A program made the position numbers and the translations under genes. Of a stretch of 35,282 nt of DNA, positions 16,951 to 24,418 are shown piece by piece. This DNA comes from Candidatus Gastranaerophilales bacterium (GTDB lineage: Bacteria; Cyanobacteriota; Vampirovibrionia; Gastranaerophilales; Gastranaerophilaceae). Under the pieces are notes generated by a model. That model had not been told where the DNA came from and did not search any database. It was given only the letters and a program-made list of their open reading frames with translations. The stretch is from assembly GCA_944322665.1 (NCBI GenBank), contig CALUPM010000013.1:1-35282 (forward strand), read 5' to 3'. Positions within the stretch are counted from its first letter, which is position 1, and each line of letters starts with the position of its first letter.

Positions 16951-17005
16951 ACCCTCACCTGAATTTTCGGCGAGCGCAGCGAGCCGATGGAATTCTGGTG
17001 AGGGT
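16951..17005. repeat. Long hairpin repeat just upstream of the Fe-ADH promoter
   Basis: ACCCTCACC (16951-16959) pairs with GGTGAGGGT (16997-17005). GAATT and CGGC pair inside with AATTC and GCCG around GAGCGCAGCGA. It ends 11 bp before the -35 box. No T-run follows, so I read it as an intergenic palindromic repeat rather than a terminator. A related CTCTCCC/GAGAGGG piece lies near 12876. Confidence 0.6.
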
Positions 17006-17016
17006 TTAAGTATCTC

Positions 17017-17045
17017 TTGCAAATCTGTAAAACATTTCTTATAAT
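17017..17045 (+). promoter_or_regulatory. Promoter of the iron alcohol dehydrogenase gene
   Basis: TTGCAA (17017-17022), 17 nt, TATAAT (17040-17045), followed by GTTGGTG exactly as at the tpiA promoter. Confidence 0.7.
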
Positions 17046-17075
17046 GTTGGTGTAATTGAGAAAGGAGAGTTTAAT

Positions 17076-18284
17076 ATGTTTGAAAAAGATATTAACATCA
17101 ACGACATTAAAGAAATTAGAACGAGAACGACCGTTTACTTTGGTGTTGGCGCAATCCAAAAGATTAACGAAATTGCGCAGATTCTGAAAAATAAAGGAAT
17201 AGATAAAGTAATTGTAATGTCAGGCCGCAATGCATACAAAGCAACCGGCGCGTGGGATGTTGTTGAAAAAGCATTGAAAGACAACGAAATCGGATACGTA
17301 AACTATGATCAGGTTACCCCGAACCCGACAACACATCACGTAAATGATGCCGCAAAACTTGCAAGAGATTTTGGTGCAAAAGCGGTCGTTGCAATTGGTG
17401 GCGGCTCGCCTACAGATGCCGGCAAATCAGTTGCAATTTTGCTTGAATATCCGGACAAAACAGCAAATGATATTTATGAATTCACATTCACGCCGGAAAA
17501 AGCAGCTCCGATTGTTTCAATCAATCTGACCCACGGAACAGGAACAGAAACCAACAGATTTGCAGTTGTAACAGTTCCGGAAAAGAACTTCAAACCGGCA
17601 ATCGCTTATGATTGCATCTACCCGATGTTTGCAATTGATGACCCGCAGTTGATGACAAAATTAAGCCCGAAACAGACAAGATATGTTTCAATTGATGCGG
17701 TAAACCACGTAATAGAAGCCGCAACTTCAACTGTCATGTCACCATACAGCATTACACTTGCGCGTGAAGTTATCGCACTTGTTCACAAATACCTTCCAAA
17801 AGCAATTGAAAATCCGGAAGATTTGGAAGCAAGATATTATCTGGCTTATGCTGCAATGATGGGCGGAGTATGTTTTGATAACGGCTTATTGCACTACACC
17901 CATGCGCTTGAACACCCGCTCAGTGCTGTTAAACCTGAACTTGCACACGGACTCGGGCTTGCAATGCTTCTGCCGGCTGTAATCAAAACTATGTACAAAG
18001 ACAGATGCCACGTGCTTGCCGAAATCCTTAAACCGATTAACCCTGATCTTGAAGGATGTCCTGAAGAAGCTTACGCTGCTGCAAAATCCGTTCAGGACTG
18101 GCTGTTCTCTGTTGATGTAACCTCAAAACTTGAAGACGAAGGCTTTACAGAAGCAGATGTTGAAAATTTGACAAACCTTGTTTATACAACGCCTTCACTC
18201 AGCGGACTTCTTGATATTGCCCCCTCAGGAAACGGCAAAGAAGTTGTAGAAACTATTTACAGAGAATCAATTAAACCTTTGTAA
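17076..18284 (+). CDS. Iron-containing alcohol dehydrogenase
   Basis: A 402-aa group III (iron-type) alcohol dehydrogenase, which would reduce an aldehyde such as acetaldehyde or butanal with NAD(P)H to regenerate cofactor in fermentation. The nucleotide site is AIGGGSPTDAGKS (about 107-118). HGTGTE follows at about 150. The metal ligands are seen as DAVNH (Asp and His four apart, near 206-210) and HALEHPLSAVKPELAHG (three His). The usual HPLG is HPLS here, and the spacing to the last His is one longer than in FucO, a small deviation. AAAGGAG precedes ATG. It stands alone, with no aldehyde dehydrogenase partner. The substrate cannot be told from sequence. Confidence 0.9.
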   Translation: MFEKDININDIKEIRTRTTVYFGVGAIQKINEIAQILKNKGIDKVIVMSGRNAYKATGAWDVVEKALKDNEIGYVNYDQVTPNPTTHHVNDAAKLARDFGAKAVVAIGGGSPTDAGKSVAILLEYPDKTANDIYEFTFTPEKAAPIVSINLTHGTGTETNRFAVVTVPEKNFKPAIAYDCIYPMFAIDDPQLMTKLSPKQTRYVSIDAVNHVIEAATSTVMSPYSITLAREVIALVHKYLPKAIENPEDLEARYYLAYAAMMGGVCFDNGLLHYTHALEHPLSAVKPELAHGLGLAMLLPAVIKTMYKDRCHVLAEILKPINPDLEGCPEEAYAAAKSVQDWLFSVDVTSKLEDEGFTEADVENLTNLVYTTPSLSGLLDIAPSGNGKEVVETIYRESIKPL

Positions 18285-18299
18285 TTGGTTTGGAAAAAG

Positions 18300-18668
18300 G
18301 CGCTAGGACTGCAAGGCGATAAGGCGATAAGGAATCGCCCCATTTTGTCTAAGTCGTGTCATTCAGAGGGAGTGAAACGACCGAAGAATCTTCTTGCGTT
18401 TCCAGAAGAAACTTCGGCTAAAGCCTCAGGATGACGTTGAGATCCTGAATAAAAAATCCGACGGGATTCTTCGGGCTCCGCCCTCAGAATGACATGAAAA
18501 AAGAGACGTCATCCTGAGCAAAGCGAAGGATCTCCTTAAAAACGTAATGGGATTCTTCGGACTAGCGTCCTCAGAATGACAAGTAAAATAGTATGTCATC
18601 CTGAGGCGCACGAGTAGATGGTGAAAGGCGTCAGCCGTACCCGTTTACTGCGGGTGCGAAAAGCCGGA
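18300..18668. repeat. Cluster of intergenic palindromic repeats after Fe-ADH
   Basis: No gene is visible in 18285-18751. A GGCGATAAGGCGATAAGG run leads into CGCCCCATTTTGTC (18336-18349) and a full palindromic unit (18358-18435). This is followed by shorter units: ATTCTTCGGGCTCCGCCCTC (18462-18481), GTCATCCTGAGCAAAGCG near 18509, ATTCTTCGGACTAGCG near 18551 and GTCATCCTGAGGCGCACGAG near 18595. The segment with GTACCCGTTTACTGCGGGTG (18637-18656) reappears inverted at about 29815-29855. Confidence 0.75.
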
Positions 18669-18696
18669 AAATCTGATTGAATATATGTTTAAATAG

Positions 18697-18732
18697 AAGG
18701 CGCCGCGGCATCAGCCGCGGCGCCTTAGTTTT
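18697..18732. terminator. GC-rich hairpin, probable terminator
   Basis: AAGGCGCCGCGG (18697-18708) pairs perfectly with CCGCGGCGCCTT (18715-18726) around CATCAG, followed by AGTTTTT on the plus strand. It lies just beyond the stop of the minus-strand gene at 18752. The T-run favours plus-strand use, but the stem is strong enough for both. Confidence 0.65.
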
Positions 18733-18751
18733 TCCTTCTTTAAATAAAATT

Positions 18752-19216
18752 TTAATCTTCTTTTCTTGCTCTCCAGTAGGACATTGCGCCCATCACGACG
18801 CCGAAGATTCCGTTCCAGATAAGAGAAGACTTCATACTTGTTTTCATCTGTTTAAAGATAACTCCGACGAGCCTGTCCAGTCCGATACCTATGCCGAACC
18901 AGAATAAACCGCTTGTGAGTCCGACTGCGGCAGGAGGCATATTTTCTATTTTTTTTAAAAAATCGTCGGTTTTTTCACCGGTTATTTTTTTAGCCGGAGC
19001 TGCCGCAGGTGTTTGAACGGGGGCCTGTGTTTGAGTGCCGGCGGAATTTTGAACAGCGGCCGGCGTCTGTGCTGGCTGAGGCTGAGAGGCCGGCTGTGTA
19101 TTATTAGCCGGCGCAAAATTTGCAAACGGCGAAGGCGATTCTCCTGCCCCGAATGAAGGATAACCGTACCTTTTAGAATGCGTTTGAGAGTCGTAATTAA
19201 CCGGAGTAACTGTCAT
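18752..19216 (-). CDS. Hypothetical Pro/Ala/Gln-rich membrane protein
   Basis: A 154-aa protein with three parts. An N-terminal polar arm (TVTPVNYDSQTHSKRYGYPSF) is followed by a low-complexity Pro/Ala/Gln/Thr linker at about 25-75, then a short amphipathic segment DDFLKKIENMP. Two membrane helices follow, GLTSGLFWFGIGIGLDRLVG and WNGIFGVVMGAMSYW, with a short basic tail RARKED. Likely a small inner-membrane protein with a disordered cytoplasmic arm. The family is unknown to me. AAGGA lies 6 nt before ATG. It is divergent from the U32 gene, with 77 bp between. Confidence 0.7.
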   Translation of the reverse strand: MTVTPVNYDSQTHSKRYGYPSFGAGESPSPFANFAPANNTQPASQPQPAQTPAAVQNSAGTQTQAPVQTPAAAPAKKITGEKTDDFLKKIENMPPAAVGLTSGLFWFGIGIGLDRLVGVIFKQMKTSMKSSLIWNGIFGVVMGAMSYWRARKED

Positions 19217-19258
19217 ATTTATTCCTTCTGCTGTTCTTGCTTATATTAAATAAAAAAG

Positions 19259-19287
19259 TTTAAAAAATTGCCAATTTATACTATAAT
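19259..19287 (+). promoter_or_regulatory. Promoter of the U32 gene, leaderless type
   Basis: TTTAAA (19259-19264), 17 nt and TATAAT (19282-19287), which ends exactly 6 nt before the ATG at 19294. No Shine-Dalgarno is present. Confidence 0.6.
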
Positions 19288-19293
19288 TGCTTT

Positions 19294-21108
19294 ATGAAAC
19301 TTAACAAAACAGTAGAGTTATTGGCTCCGGCAAAGGACAAGGAAACGGCGATTGCGGCGGTTAATGCCGGTGCAGATGCGATTTATATCGGCGCTGTGAA
19401 GTTTGGGGCAAGGCAGAATGCTTCAAATTCTCTTGAAGATATAAAAGAAATAGTCGATTATGCACATAAATTTAACGTGCGTGTTCATGTGACATTGAAC
19501 ACAATTTTGTCGGACGATGAACTTAAAGAAGCGGAAAAACTTGTACACAAACTTTACGAAATCGGAGTTGATGCGCTTATTGTGCAGGATATGGGAATTT
19601 TAGGACTTGCAATTGAAGGAAAGCTTCCTCCGGTGGAGCTTCACGCAAGCACGCAATGCAACAACAGAACGCTTGAAAAGGTTAAGTTTTTTCAGAATAC
19701 CGGCGTAAAACGGGTTATTTTAGCGCGCGAACTTACGCTTTCAGAAATTGAACATATCTGTGAAGAAGTGAGAAATAGTGATTTTAATCCGGATATGGAG
19801 ATAGAAGTTTTTGTCCATGGTGCATTATGTGTGTCATACAGCGGACAGTGCTATTTGAGCGCTTCAATCGGCGGAAGATCCGCAAACAGAGGAGAGTGCG
19901 CCCAGCCGTGCCGCAAAAAATATTCGCTTGCGGATGAAGACGGAAAAATTTATGCAAAAGAGAAATATTTATTGAATTTAAAAGACTTCAATGCCTCAAA
20001 ACATATTGAGCGCCTGATTAATGCCGGCGTAAAATCCTTTAAAATAGAAGGCCGGCTGAAAGACTCCGGCTATGTAAAAAATGTGACGGCATATTATCGA
20101 AAAGAAATAGATAAATATGCGGAAAAAACTTCCTCAGGGCAAATTTTCACTGATTTTGAACCCGATTTGAACAAAAGTTTCAACAGAGGATTTACAGATT
20201 ATTTTTTGCCTTCTGTGACGCCTGACAAAAAGGGCAGAAGAAAAAATATAAACAATTTCGACACCCCGAAGTCGCTCGGCGAAAAAATCGGCAGGGTTGA
20301 AAAATTAATAAAAGGCGGCTTTATCCTTAACAGCGCAAAATTAAACCCGCAGGACGGTCTTTGCTATTTTTCGGACGGTGAACTTCTGGGATGTCTTGTA
20401 AATATAGCGGAAGGCAATAAAATTTACCTGAATAACCCGGGAAAAATCAAAGAAGGAACGGTTATTTACAGAAATTTCAACAGCGAATTCGACCGTATCC
20501 TCAAAAACTCAAAAACCGCACGAAAAATCGGGGTTAAATTTGTCTTGAAAGACAAAATTCTGACAGCCGCAGACGAGGACGGAAATACGGCGCAAGTCCC
20601 AGCCGCCTCCGGCGAACCTCCGAAAAATCCGGACAAAATGCGCCTGACTTTAGAAACACAGCTTGCAAAAACAGGCGAAAGTGATTTTTACGCAGAGAGT
20701 ATTGAAATTCTTGGTATTCCTGATTTTATGCCGGTATCTGTAGTAAATGAAATGAGGCGGAAAATTCTTTCAGAATTGAGCGCAAAAAGGCTTGAAAATT
20801 ACAAACGACCGTTTCAGACGCCCTTAAAATACGCAAAATTTCCACTTGAAACTTACGACTACCACGCAAACGTCCTGAATGAAACCGCAAAACAGTTCTA
20901 CAAAAACTGCGGCTGTGAAATTACGGAGGATGCATTAGAAAAAACGCACGATTTTAAAGGAAAAGAACTTATGTGCACAAAATACTGCCTCAAATTCGCC
21001 TTTAACCTGTGCGGGGTCAGGAAAAATCTCTTCCTGACAGACGAAAAAGGGAAAAAATACCCCCTCAAATTCGACTGCAAAAACTGCCGCATGATAATAC
21101 AGGGCTAA
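19294..21108 (+). CDS. U32-family protein, probable 23S rRNA cytidine hydroxylase (RlhA-like)
   Basis: A 604-aa protein of the 'peptidase U32' family. Members of this family are now known to act in hydroxylation of RNA bases (RlhA on 23S rRNA C2501, TrhP/TrhO-type on tRNA U34) rather than proteolysis. It begins VELLAPAKDKETAIAAVNAG, a TIM-barrel start. The family signature EVFVHGALCVSYSGQCYLS is at about 171-189, followed by RGECAQPCRKKY, giving the four cysteines thought to bind an iron-sulfur cluster. IEGRLKDSGYV follows near 255. The C-terminal extension, with further cysteines (CGCE, CTKYC, CKNC), matches the longer RlhA architecture better than the shorter TrhP. No ribosome binding site; leaderless promoter. 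Confidence 0.8.
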   Translation: MKLNKTVELLAPAKDKETAIAAVNAGADAIYIGAVKFGARQNASNSLEDIKEIVDYAHKFNVRVHVTLNTILSDDELKEAEKLVHKLYEIGVDALIVQDMGILGLAIEGKLPPVELHASTQCNNRTLEKVKFFQNTGVKRVILARELTLSEIEHICEEVRNSDFNPDMEIEVFVHGALCVSYSGQCYLSASIGGRSANRGECAQPCRKKYSLADEDGKIYAKEKYLLNLKDFNASKHIERLINAGVKSFKIEGRLKDSGYVKNVTAYYRKEIDKYAEKTSSGQIFTDFEPDLNKSFNRGFTDYFLPSVTPDKKGRRKNINNFDTPKSLGEKIGRVEKLIKGGFILNSAKLNPQDGLCYFSDGELLGCLVNIAEGNKIYLNNPGKIKEGTVIYRNFNSEFDRILKNSKTARKIGVKFVLKDKILTAADEDGNTAQVPAASGEPPKNPDKMRLTLETQLAKTGESDFYAESIEILGIPDFMPVSVVNEMRRKILSELSAKRLENYKRPFQTPLKYAKFPLETYDYHANVLNETAKQFYKNCGCEITEDALEKTHDFKGKELMCTKYCLKFAFNLCGVRKNLFLTDEKGKKYPLKFDCKNCRMIIQG

Positions 21109-21113
21109 TCTTG

Positions 21114-21142
21114 TTGCATTTGGTTTTTGTCTTGATTATAAT
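21114..21142 (+). promoter_or_regulatory. tpiA promoter
   Basis: TTGCAT (21114-21119), 17 nt, TATAAT (21137-21142), followed by GTTGGTGG. The leader is about 30 nt and contains AGGAGAG before the ATG. Confidence 0.72.
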
Positions 21143-21178
21143 GTTGGTGGCTCAAGAACAAAAAATAGGAGAGAAATT

Positions 21179-21979
21179 ATGTCAAGAAAACCAATTATTG
21201 CAGGAAACTGGAAAATGAATCTTATCCGCTCAGAAGCCGAACAGGTTTTTGAAGGGATTAAAACATTTGTAAACGACTATACAGCCGTTGAATTGCCGAC
21301 AATCGTAATTGCTCCGGTATTCACATCAATCAGCGCCGTAAGAACAGTAAAATGCACCTGCGGCTGCGGCGGCAACAAAATTTCAATTGCCGGTCAAAAC
21401 TGCCACTGGGAAAATTCAGGTGCTTATACAGGCGAAATTTCTGTTGAAATGCTTAAAGATGCAGGCTGTGATTATGTAATCATCGGTCACTCAGAAAGAA
21501 GACAGTATTTCGCTGAAACTGATGAAATGATTAACAAAAAAGCAAAAGCAATCCTTGCAGGCGGTTTAATTCCGATTATTTGCTGCGGCGAAACTCTTGA
21601 ACAGAGAGAAGCAGGTATCACTGACAAATGGATTGCAGGACAAATCAAGGCTGCTTTAGACGGAATTTCATCAGAAGATGTTGCAAAATCAGTTATCGCT
21701 TACGAACCTATCTGGGCTATCGGAACAGGCAAAACCTGCGATGCTGATGAAGCTAACAGAGTTATCGCAATGATTAGAAACGTTGTTAAAGAAGTTTCAG
21801 GCGCCGATGCTGCTGATTCTATAAGAATTCTCTACGGCGGCTCTGTTAAACCTTCCACAATCGCCGAACAAATGTCAAAATCAGATATCGACGGCGCTCT
21901 TGTCGGCGGTGCTTCTCTTAAAGCCGAAAGCTTCAACGAAATTATTGCTAATACAATGAAAGTTGCAGCTAACGTTTAA
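21179..21979 (+). CDS. tpiA: Triosephosphate isomerase
   Basis: TpiA interconverts glyceraldehyde-3-phosphate and dihydroxyacetone phosphate. The substrate lysine is in AGNWKMN (K12). The electrophilic His is in IIGHSERRQYF (about 102-112) and the catalytic Glu in AYEPIWAIGTGK (about 175). The phosphate loop is LYGGSVKP, and GALVGGASL lies near the end. At 266 aa it is somewhat longer than the usual ~250. The extra residues include a Cys-rich loop, KCTCGCGGNK (about 58-67), before the conserved GQNCHWE segment, which is unusual. AGGAGAG lies upstream of ATG. It has its own promoter and terminator, separate from pgk. Confidence 0.97.
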   Translation: MSRKPIIAGNWKMNLIRSEAEQVFEGIKTFVNDYTAVELPTIVIAPVFTSISAVRTVKCTCGCGGNKISIAGQNCHWENSGAYTGEISVEMLKDAGCDYVIIGHSERRQYFAETDEMINKKAKAILAGGLIPIICCGETLEQREAGITDKWIAGQIKAALDGISSEDVAKSVIAYEPIWAIGTGKTCDADEANRVIAMIRNVVKEVSGADAADSIRILYGGSVKPSTIAEQMSKSDIDGALVGGASLKAESFNEIIANTMKVAANV

Positions 21980-22010
21980 GTTTTTAATCGCAAATAATCG
22001 CAAATTCAAT

Positions 22011-22047
22011 AAAAAAGCAGGAGAATATTCTTCTGCTTTTTGTTTTT
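22011..22047 (+). terminator. Terminator of tpiA
   Basis: AAAAAGCAGGAGAA pairs with TTCTTCTGCTTTTT (one G-T pair) and runs on into TGTTTTT. Confidence 0.82.
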
Positions 22048-22079
22048 AATATTTAATTTTCGTATCAGTTTTCCGGAGA

Positions 22080-22480
22080 TCCTTCGCCCTGTTATTTTAC
22101 GTCATTCTGAGGGAGCATAGCGACCGAAGAATCCCATCGCGCGCCCCGTCATTCTGAGGGCGAAGCCCGAAGAATCTCATTGAGGTTTTTGTTTTGTCCT
22201 GCGCGGACGGCGGTCGCTTTGGTGGCAAAGCGACGCAAACCAGCCGCACGCTCCGTTCTCTAATAATTTGCTAGACCCGGCTTTTCAGGCGGGTAAACTC
22301 GCAGCGCTCAAACAATACTCGCCTTTGTTGTCTGCCTCGTCTGCAATTATTGTTCACTACGCTATCGCGGCATTTTTTTTTTTTATTATTCATGTCATTC
22401 TGAGGACACTAGTCCAAAGAATCCCCTTACGGTTTAAAGTGTGCCTCTGCCTTCGGCTCAGGATGACGTAGTTTTGAAAT
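22080..22480. repeat. Repeat cluster between tpiA and the MFS gene
   Basis: No credible gene in 21980-22584. Palindromic units GTCATTCTGAGGGAGCATAG (22103) and GTCATTCTGAGGGCGAAGCC (22149) are followed by a GC-richer block with a 9-bp hairpin, GTCGCTTTG/CAAAGCGAC (22213-22234). A further unit runs from GTCATTCTGAGGACAC (about 22393) to CGGCTCAGGATGAC (about 22467). A 67-codon open frame at 22268-22471 is built almost wholly from these repeats. Confidence 0.72.
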
Positions 22481-22520
22481 TTTTTCTGGAATTTGCTGTA
22501 TAAGTCACGGCGTATTAATA

Positions 22521-22549
22521 TTGACTAAGCGCTTTGTTCATTGTATTTT
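22521..22549 (+). promoter_or_regulatory. Promoter of the MFS transporter gene
   Basis: TTGACT (22521-22526), 17 nt and TATTTT (22544-22549), about 30 nt before the GGGGAG ribosome binding site region of the ATG at 22585. Confidence 0.5.
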
Positions 22550-22584
22550 TATATAGCATGAGAGTTTATCCTGGGGAGAAATGG

Positions 22585-23979
22585 ATGGAAGACAATAACA
22601 TGAAAAAATTTACGGCAGTTCAATTTTTGAACTTTGCACTGGGCTTTTTCGGACTTCAGTTTGCCTGGCAGATGAGAATTATTTTGTCAGGGCCGGTTAC
22701 CGAAAACCTCGGCGCTTCTCCGCTTTTATACGGATTAATCTGGTTAGCCGGCCCTTTCACAGGTATGGTTGTGCAGCCGTTAATCGGAGCTGTTTCAGAT
22801 AAAACAATTTCTCCGTTCGGAAGAAGAAGACCTTATCTTCTGGGAGGTGCTTTGATTGCATCTGTTGCATTGTGGATTTTCCCTAATTCCGCAAATGTTG
22901 CAGATTTCTTTTCAAGATTTTTACATTTGCAGCTGCCTGAACTTACGGCATTGTTAATCGCAGCGATTATGATATGGGTTATTGATGCCTGTATTAATAT
23001 TGCGCAGGGCCCATATAGAGCATTAATTCCGGATGTCGTTCCGCCCGAACAGCATTCAATTGCAAATTCGTTTATTTCACTTGCAATCGGGCTGGGGTCT
23101 GTTGTTGCTGCGGGAACTGCACCTTTTTTGAAAATCGTTTTTGATTATCAGATGTCTGTTACGGCGCAATTTATTATGGCTGCTCTGGCGTTTACTCTTG
23201 CTATGCTGTGGACTTGTATCACTATAAAAGAACATTCAATAAGAAAAGAAGTTGAACTGGCTCACGTCGCAGAAAAACAGGAAGATTCATTTGTTGATTC
23301 AGTTAAAGATTTTTTTGCGCTCTCGCCTGAAGTTTCTAAAATTTGTCTTATGCAATTTTTCACGTGGATTGGCACAATGTGTCTGTTGATTAATTTTACT
23401 CAATTTGCGGTTCATACTATTTATAATGTACCGGATCTTTCAGGTGCAGAAGATGCTGTTAAAGTTTTATTTACGCAGGCGGTGACAGACGGAACAAACT
23501 TTTCTTCAATTTGTTTTGCTATATTTAATCTTGTTTGTTTCCTTGTTGCAATTCCGATTGGAATTTTATCTGCAAAATTTGGAAACAAAAAAGTGCATAT
23601 CATATCTTTAATTTCAATGATTGCAGCATATTTAGGATTGGCTTTTGTTAAGTCACAGCTTGCCGTTGCGATTCTTATGGGAATTGCCGGAATAGGCTGG
23701 GCAAGTATTTGTGCGCTGCCGTTTGCTATGCTGTCACAGTTTATAAAAAAGGGAACTGAAGGTTCCGTTATGGGGATATTTAATATCTTTATCGCAGGTC
23801 CTCAGGTGTTTGTTTGCACTCTTGTTGCCTGGTTTATTTCAAGCTGTTCGTTTCCGGCAGGCGAGTCAGGGTGCATAAATCATCACTGGGAATATGTTTT
23901 TATTATCGGCGCAATATGCCTTGCTCTTGCTGCGGTGATAGCATCAAGCGTTAAAGAAAAAACAACGGTTACTGTTTAA
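22585..23979 (+). CDS. MFS transporter of the SLC45/sucrose-transporter-like type
   Basis: A 464-aa inner-membrane protein with about 12 hydrophobic helices. The segment QPLIGAVSDKTISPFGRRRP (loop 2-3) carries the SDxxxxxFGRRRP motif typical of SLC45 and plant/bacterial sucrose or maltose proton symporters. A central hydrophilic loop holds HSIRKEVELAHVAEKQED, and a larger extracytoplasmic loop follows near residue 280. I chose the ATG at 22585 because GGGGAG lies 6-7 nt upstream; an in-frame TTG at 22534 lies inside the promoter region. A sugar or glycoside is the likely cargo by family, but the exact one is unknown. No glycosidase is adjacent. Confidence 0.85.
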   Translation: MEDNNMKKFTAVQFLNFALGFFGLQFAWQMRIILSGPVTENLGASPLLYGLIWLAGPFTGMVVQPLIGAVSDKTISPFGRRRPYLLGGALIASVALWIFPNSANVADFFSRFLHLQLPELTALLIAAIMIWVIDACINIAQGPYRALIPDVVPPEQHSIANSFISLAIGLGSVVAAGTAPFLKIVFDYQMSVTAQFIMAALAFTLAMLWTCITIKEHSIRKEVELAHVAEKQEDSFVDSVKDFFALSPEVSKICLMQFFTWIGTMCLLINFTQFAVHTIYNVPDLSGAEDAVKVLFTQAVTDGTNFSSICFAIFNLVCFLVAIPIGILSAKFGNKKVHIISLISMIAAYLGLAFVKSQLAVAILMGIAGIGWASICALPFAMLSQFIKKGTEGSVMGIFNIFIAGPQVFVCTLVAWFISSCSFPAGESGCINHHWEYVFIIGAICLALAAVIASSVKEKTTVTV

Positions 23980-24058
23980 TGTTTATTCCGATAGTTACCA
24001 GCACTTCTGACAATGTAAAACCGTTTTTGAATGATATATTACTCATAACAAATTCTTT

Positions 24059-24087
24059 TAAAATGGAGCATGTAATGCTTCATTTTA
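24059..24087. promoter_or_regulatory. Near-perfect palindrome upstream of the XRE regulator, candidate operator
   Basis: The arms TAAAATGGAGCAT (24059-24071) and ATGCTTCATTTTA (24075-24087) match at 12 of 13 positions around GTA. It ends 28 bp before the regulator's ATG, and AATAAT-like -10 sequences follow it. No T-run, so an operator is favoured over a terminator. It could be the binding site of the regulator itself. Confidence 0.5.
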
Positions 24088-24115
24088 ATTTCAATAATAT
24101 GGCAAAATAAAAGTA

Positions 24116-24331
24116 ATGTCAAATAAAGATGCAAGATTAATAGATATAGGCAAACAGATTAAACTATTAAGAAAAAAGAAAAATCTTTCTCAGCTAAAGT
24201 TATCAATAATGCTTGGAATTTCAAGAGAACATCTGTCTAAGGTTGAACGGGGTGCAACACCGCCAAGTATTACCCTTTTATTTGATATCATCGCTTTGAC
24301 GGACGGGCAGATATTAATAACTAAAAATTAG
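24116..24331 (+). CDS. Small XRE-family helix-turn-helix regulator
   Basis: A 71-aa protein that is almost entirely a Cro/C1-type helix-turn-helix: IGKQIKLLRKKKNLSQLKLS, then IMLGISREHLSKVERGATPP and a last helix ending DGQILITKN. The pattern 'LRKKKNLSQ...GISREHLSKVERG' is diagnostic of DNA binding. No second domain. No clear Shine-Dalgarno. A 29-bp palindrome sits upstream, which suggests autoregulation. It stands between the MFS transporter and a terminator. A toxin-antitoxin or phage role is not supported because no partner gene is present. It ends with TAG. Confidence 0.85.
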   Translation: MSNKDARLIDIGKQIKLLRKKKNLSQLKLSIMLGISREHLSKVERGATPPSITLLFDIIALTDGQILITKN

Positions 24332-24365
24332 TAAACAACTTTTAATATTTGATTATAATAAAAAC

Positions 24366-24397
24366 AAAAGCAGGATTTTTTAGTCCTGCTTTTTGTT
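24366..24397 (+). terminator. Bidirectional terminator between XRE and the winged-helix gene
   Basis: AAAAGCAGGA (24366-24375) pairs with TCCTGCTTTT (24384-24393), T-rich after and A-rich before, between convergent genes. Confidence 0.85.
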
Positions 24398-24418
24398 TTG
24401 GAATTATATCGGAGTTAT

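Noticed and set aside
16951-17005. Hairpin as terminator for a transcript reaching Fe-ADH
   Set aside because: No T-run after either arm, and both nearest genes start, rather than end, in this region.
18426-18611. 61-codon minus-strand open frame after the iron alcohol dehydrogenase
   Set aside because: Made entirely of tandem repeat units read in one frame (CHSE...RMTS pattern repeated); no start signal.
22268-22471. 67-codon open frame starting at a TTG-type codon between tpiA and the MFS gene
   Set aside because: It runs through palindromic intergenic repeats (GTCATTCTGAG and CTCAGGATGAC units), has no ribosome binding site and a homopolymer T-run; not a credible gene.
24116-24331. XRE protein as antitoxin of a toxin-antitoxin pair or prophage repressor
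   Set aside because: No toxin-sized partner next to it and no phage genes; neighbours are a transporter and a convergent winged-helix gene.
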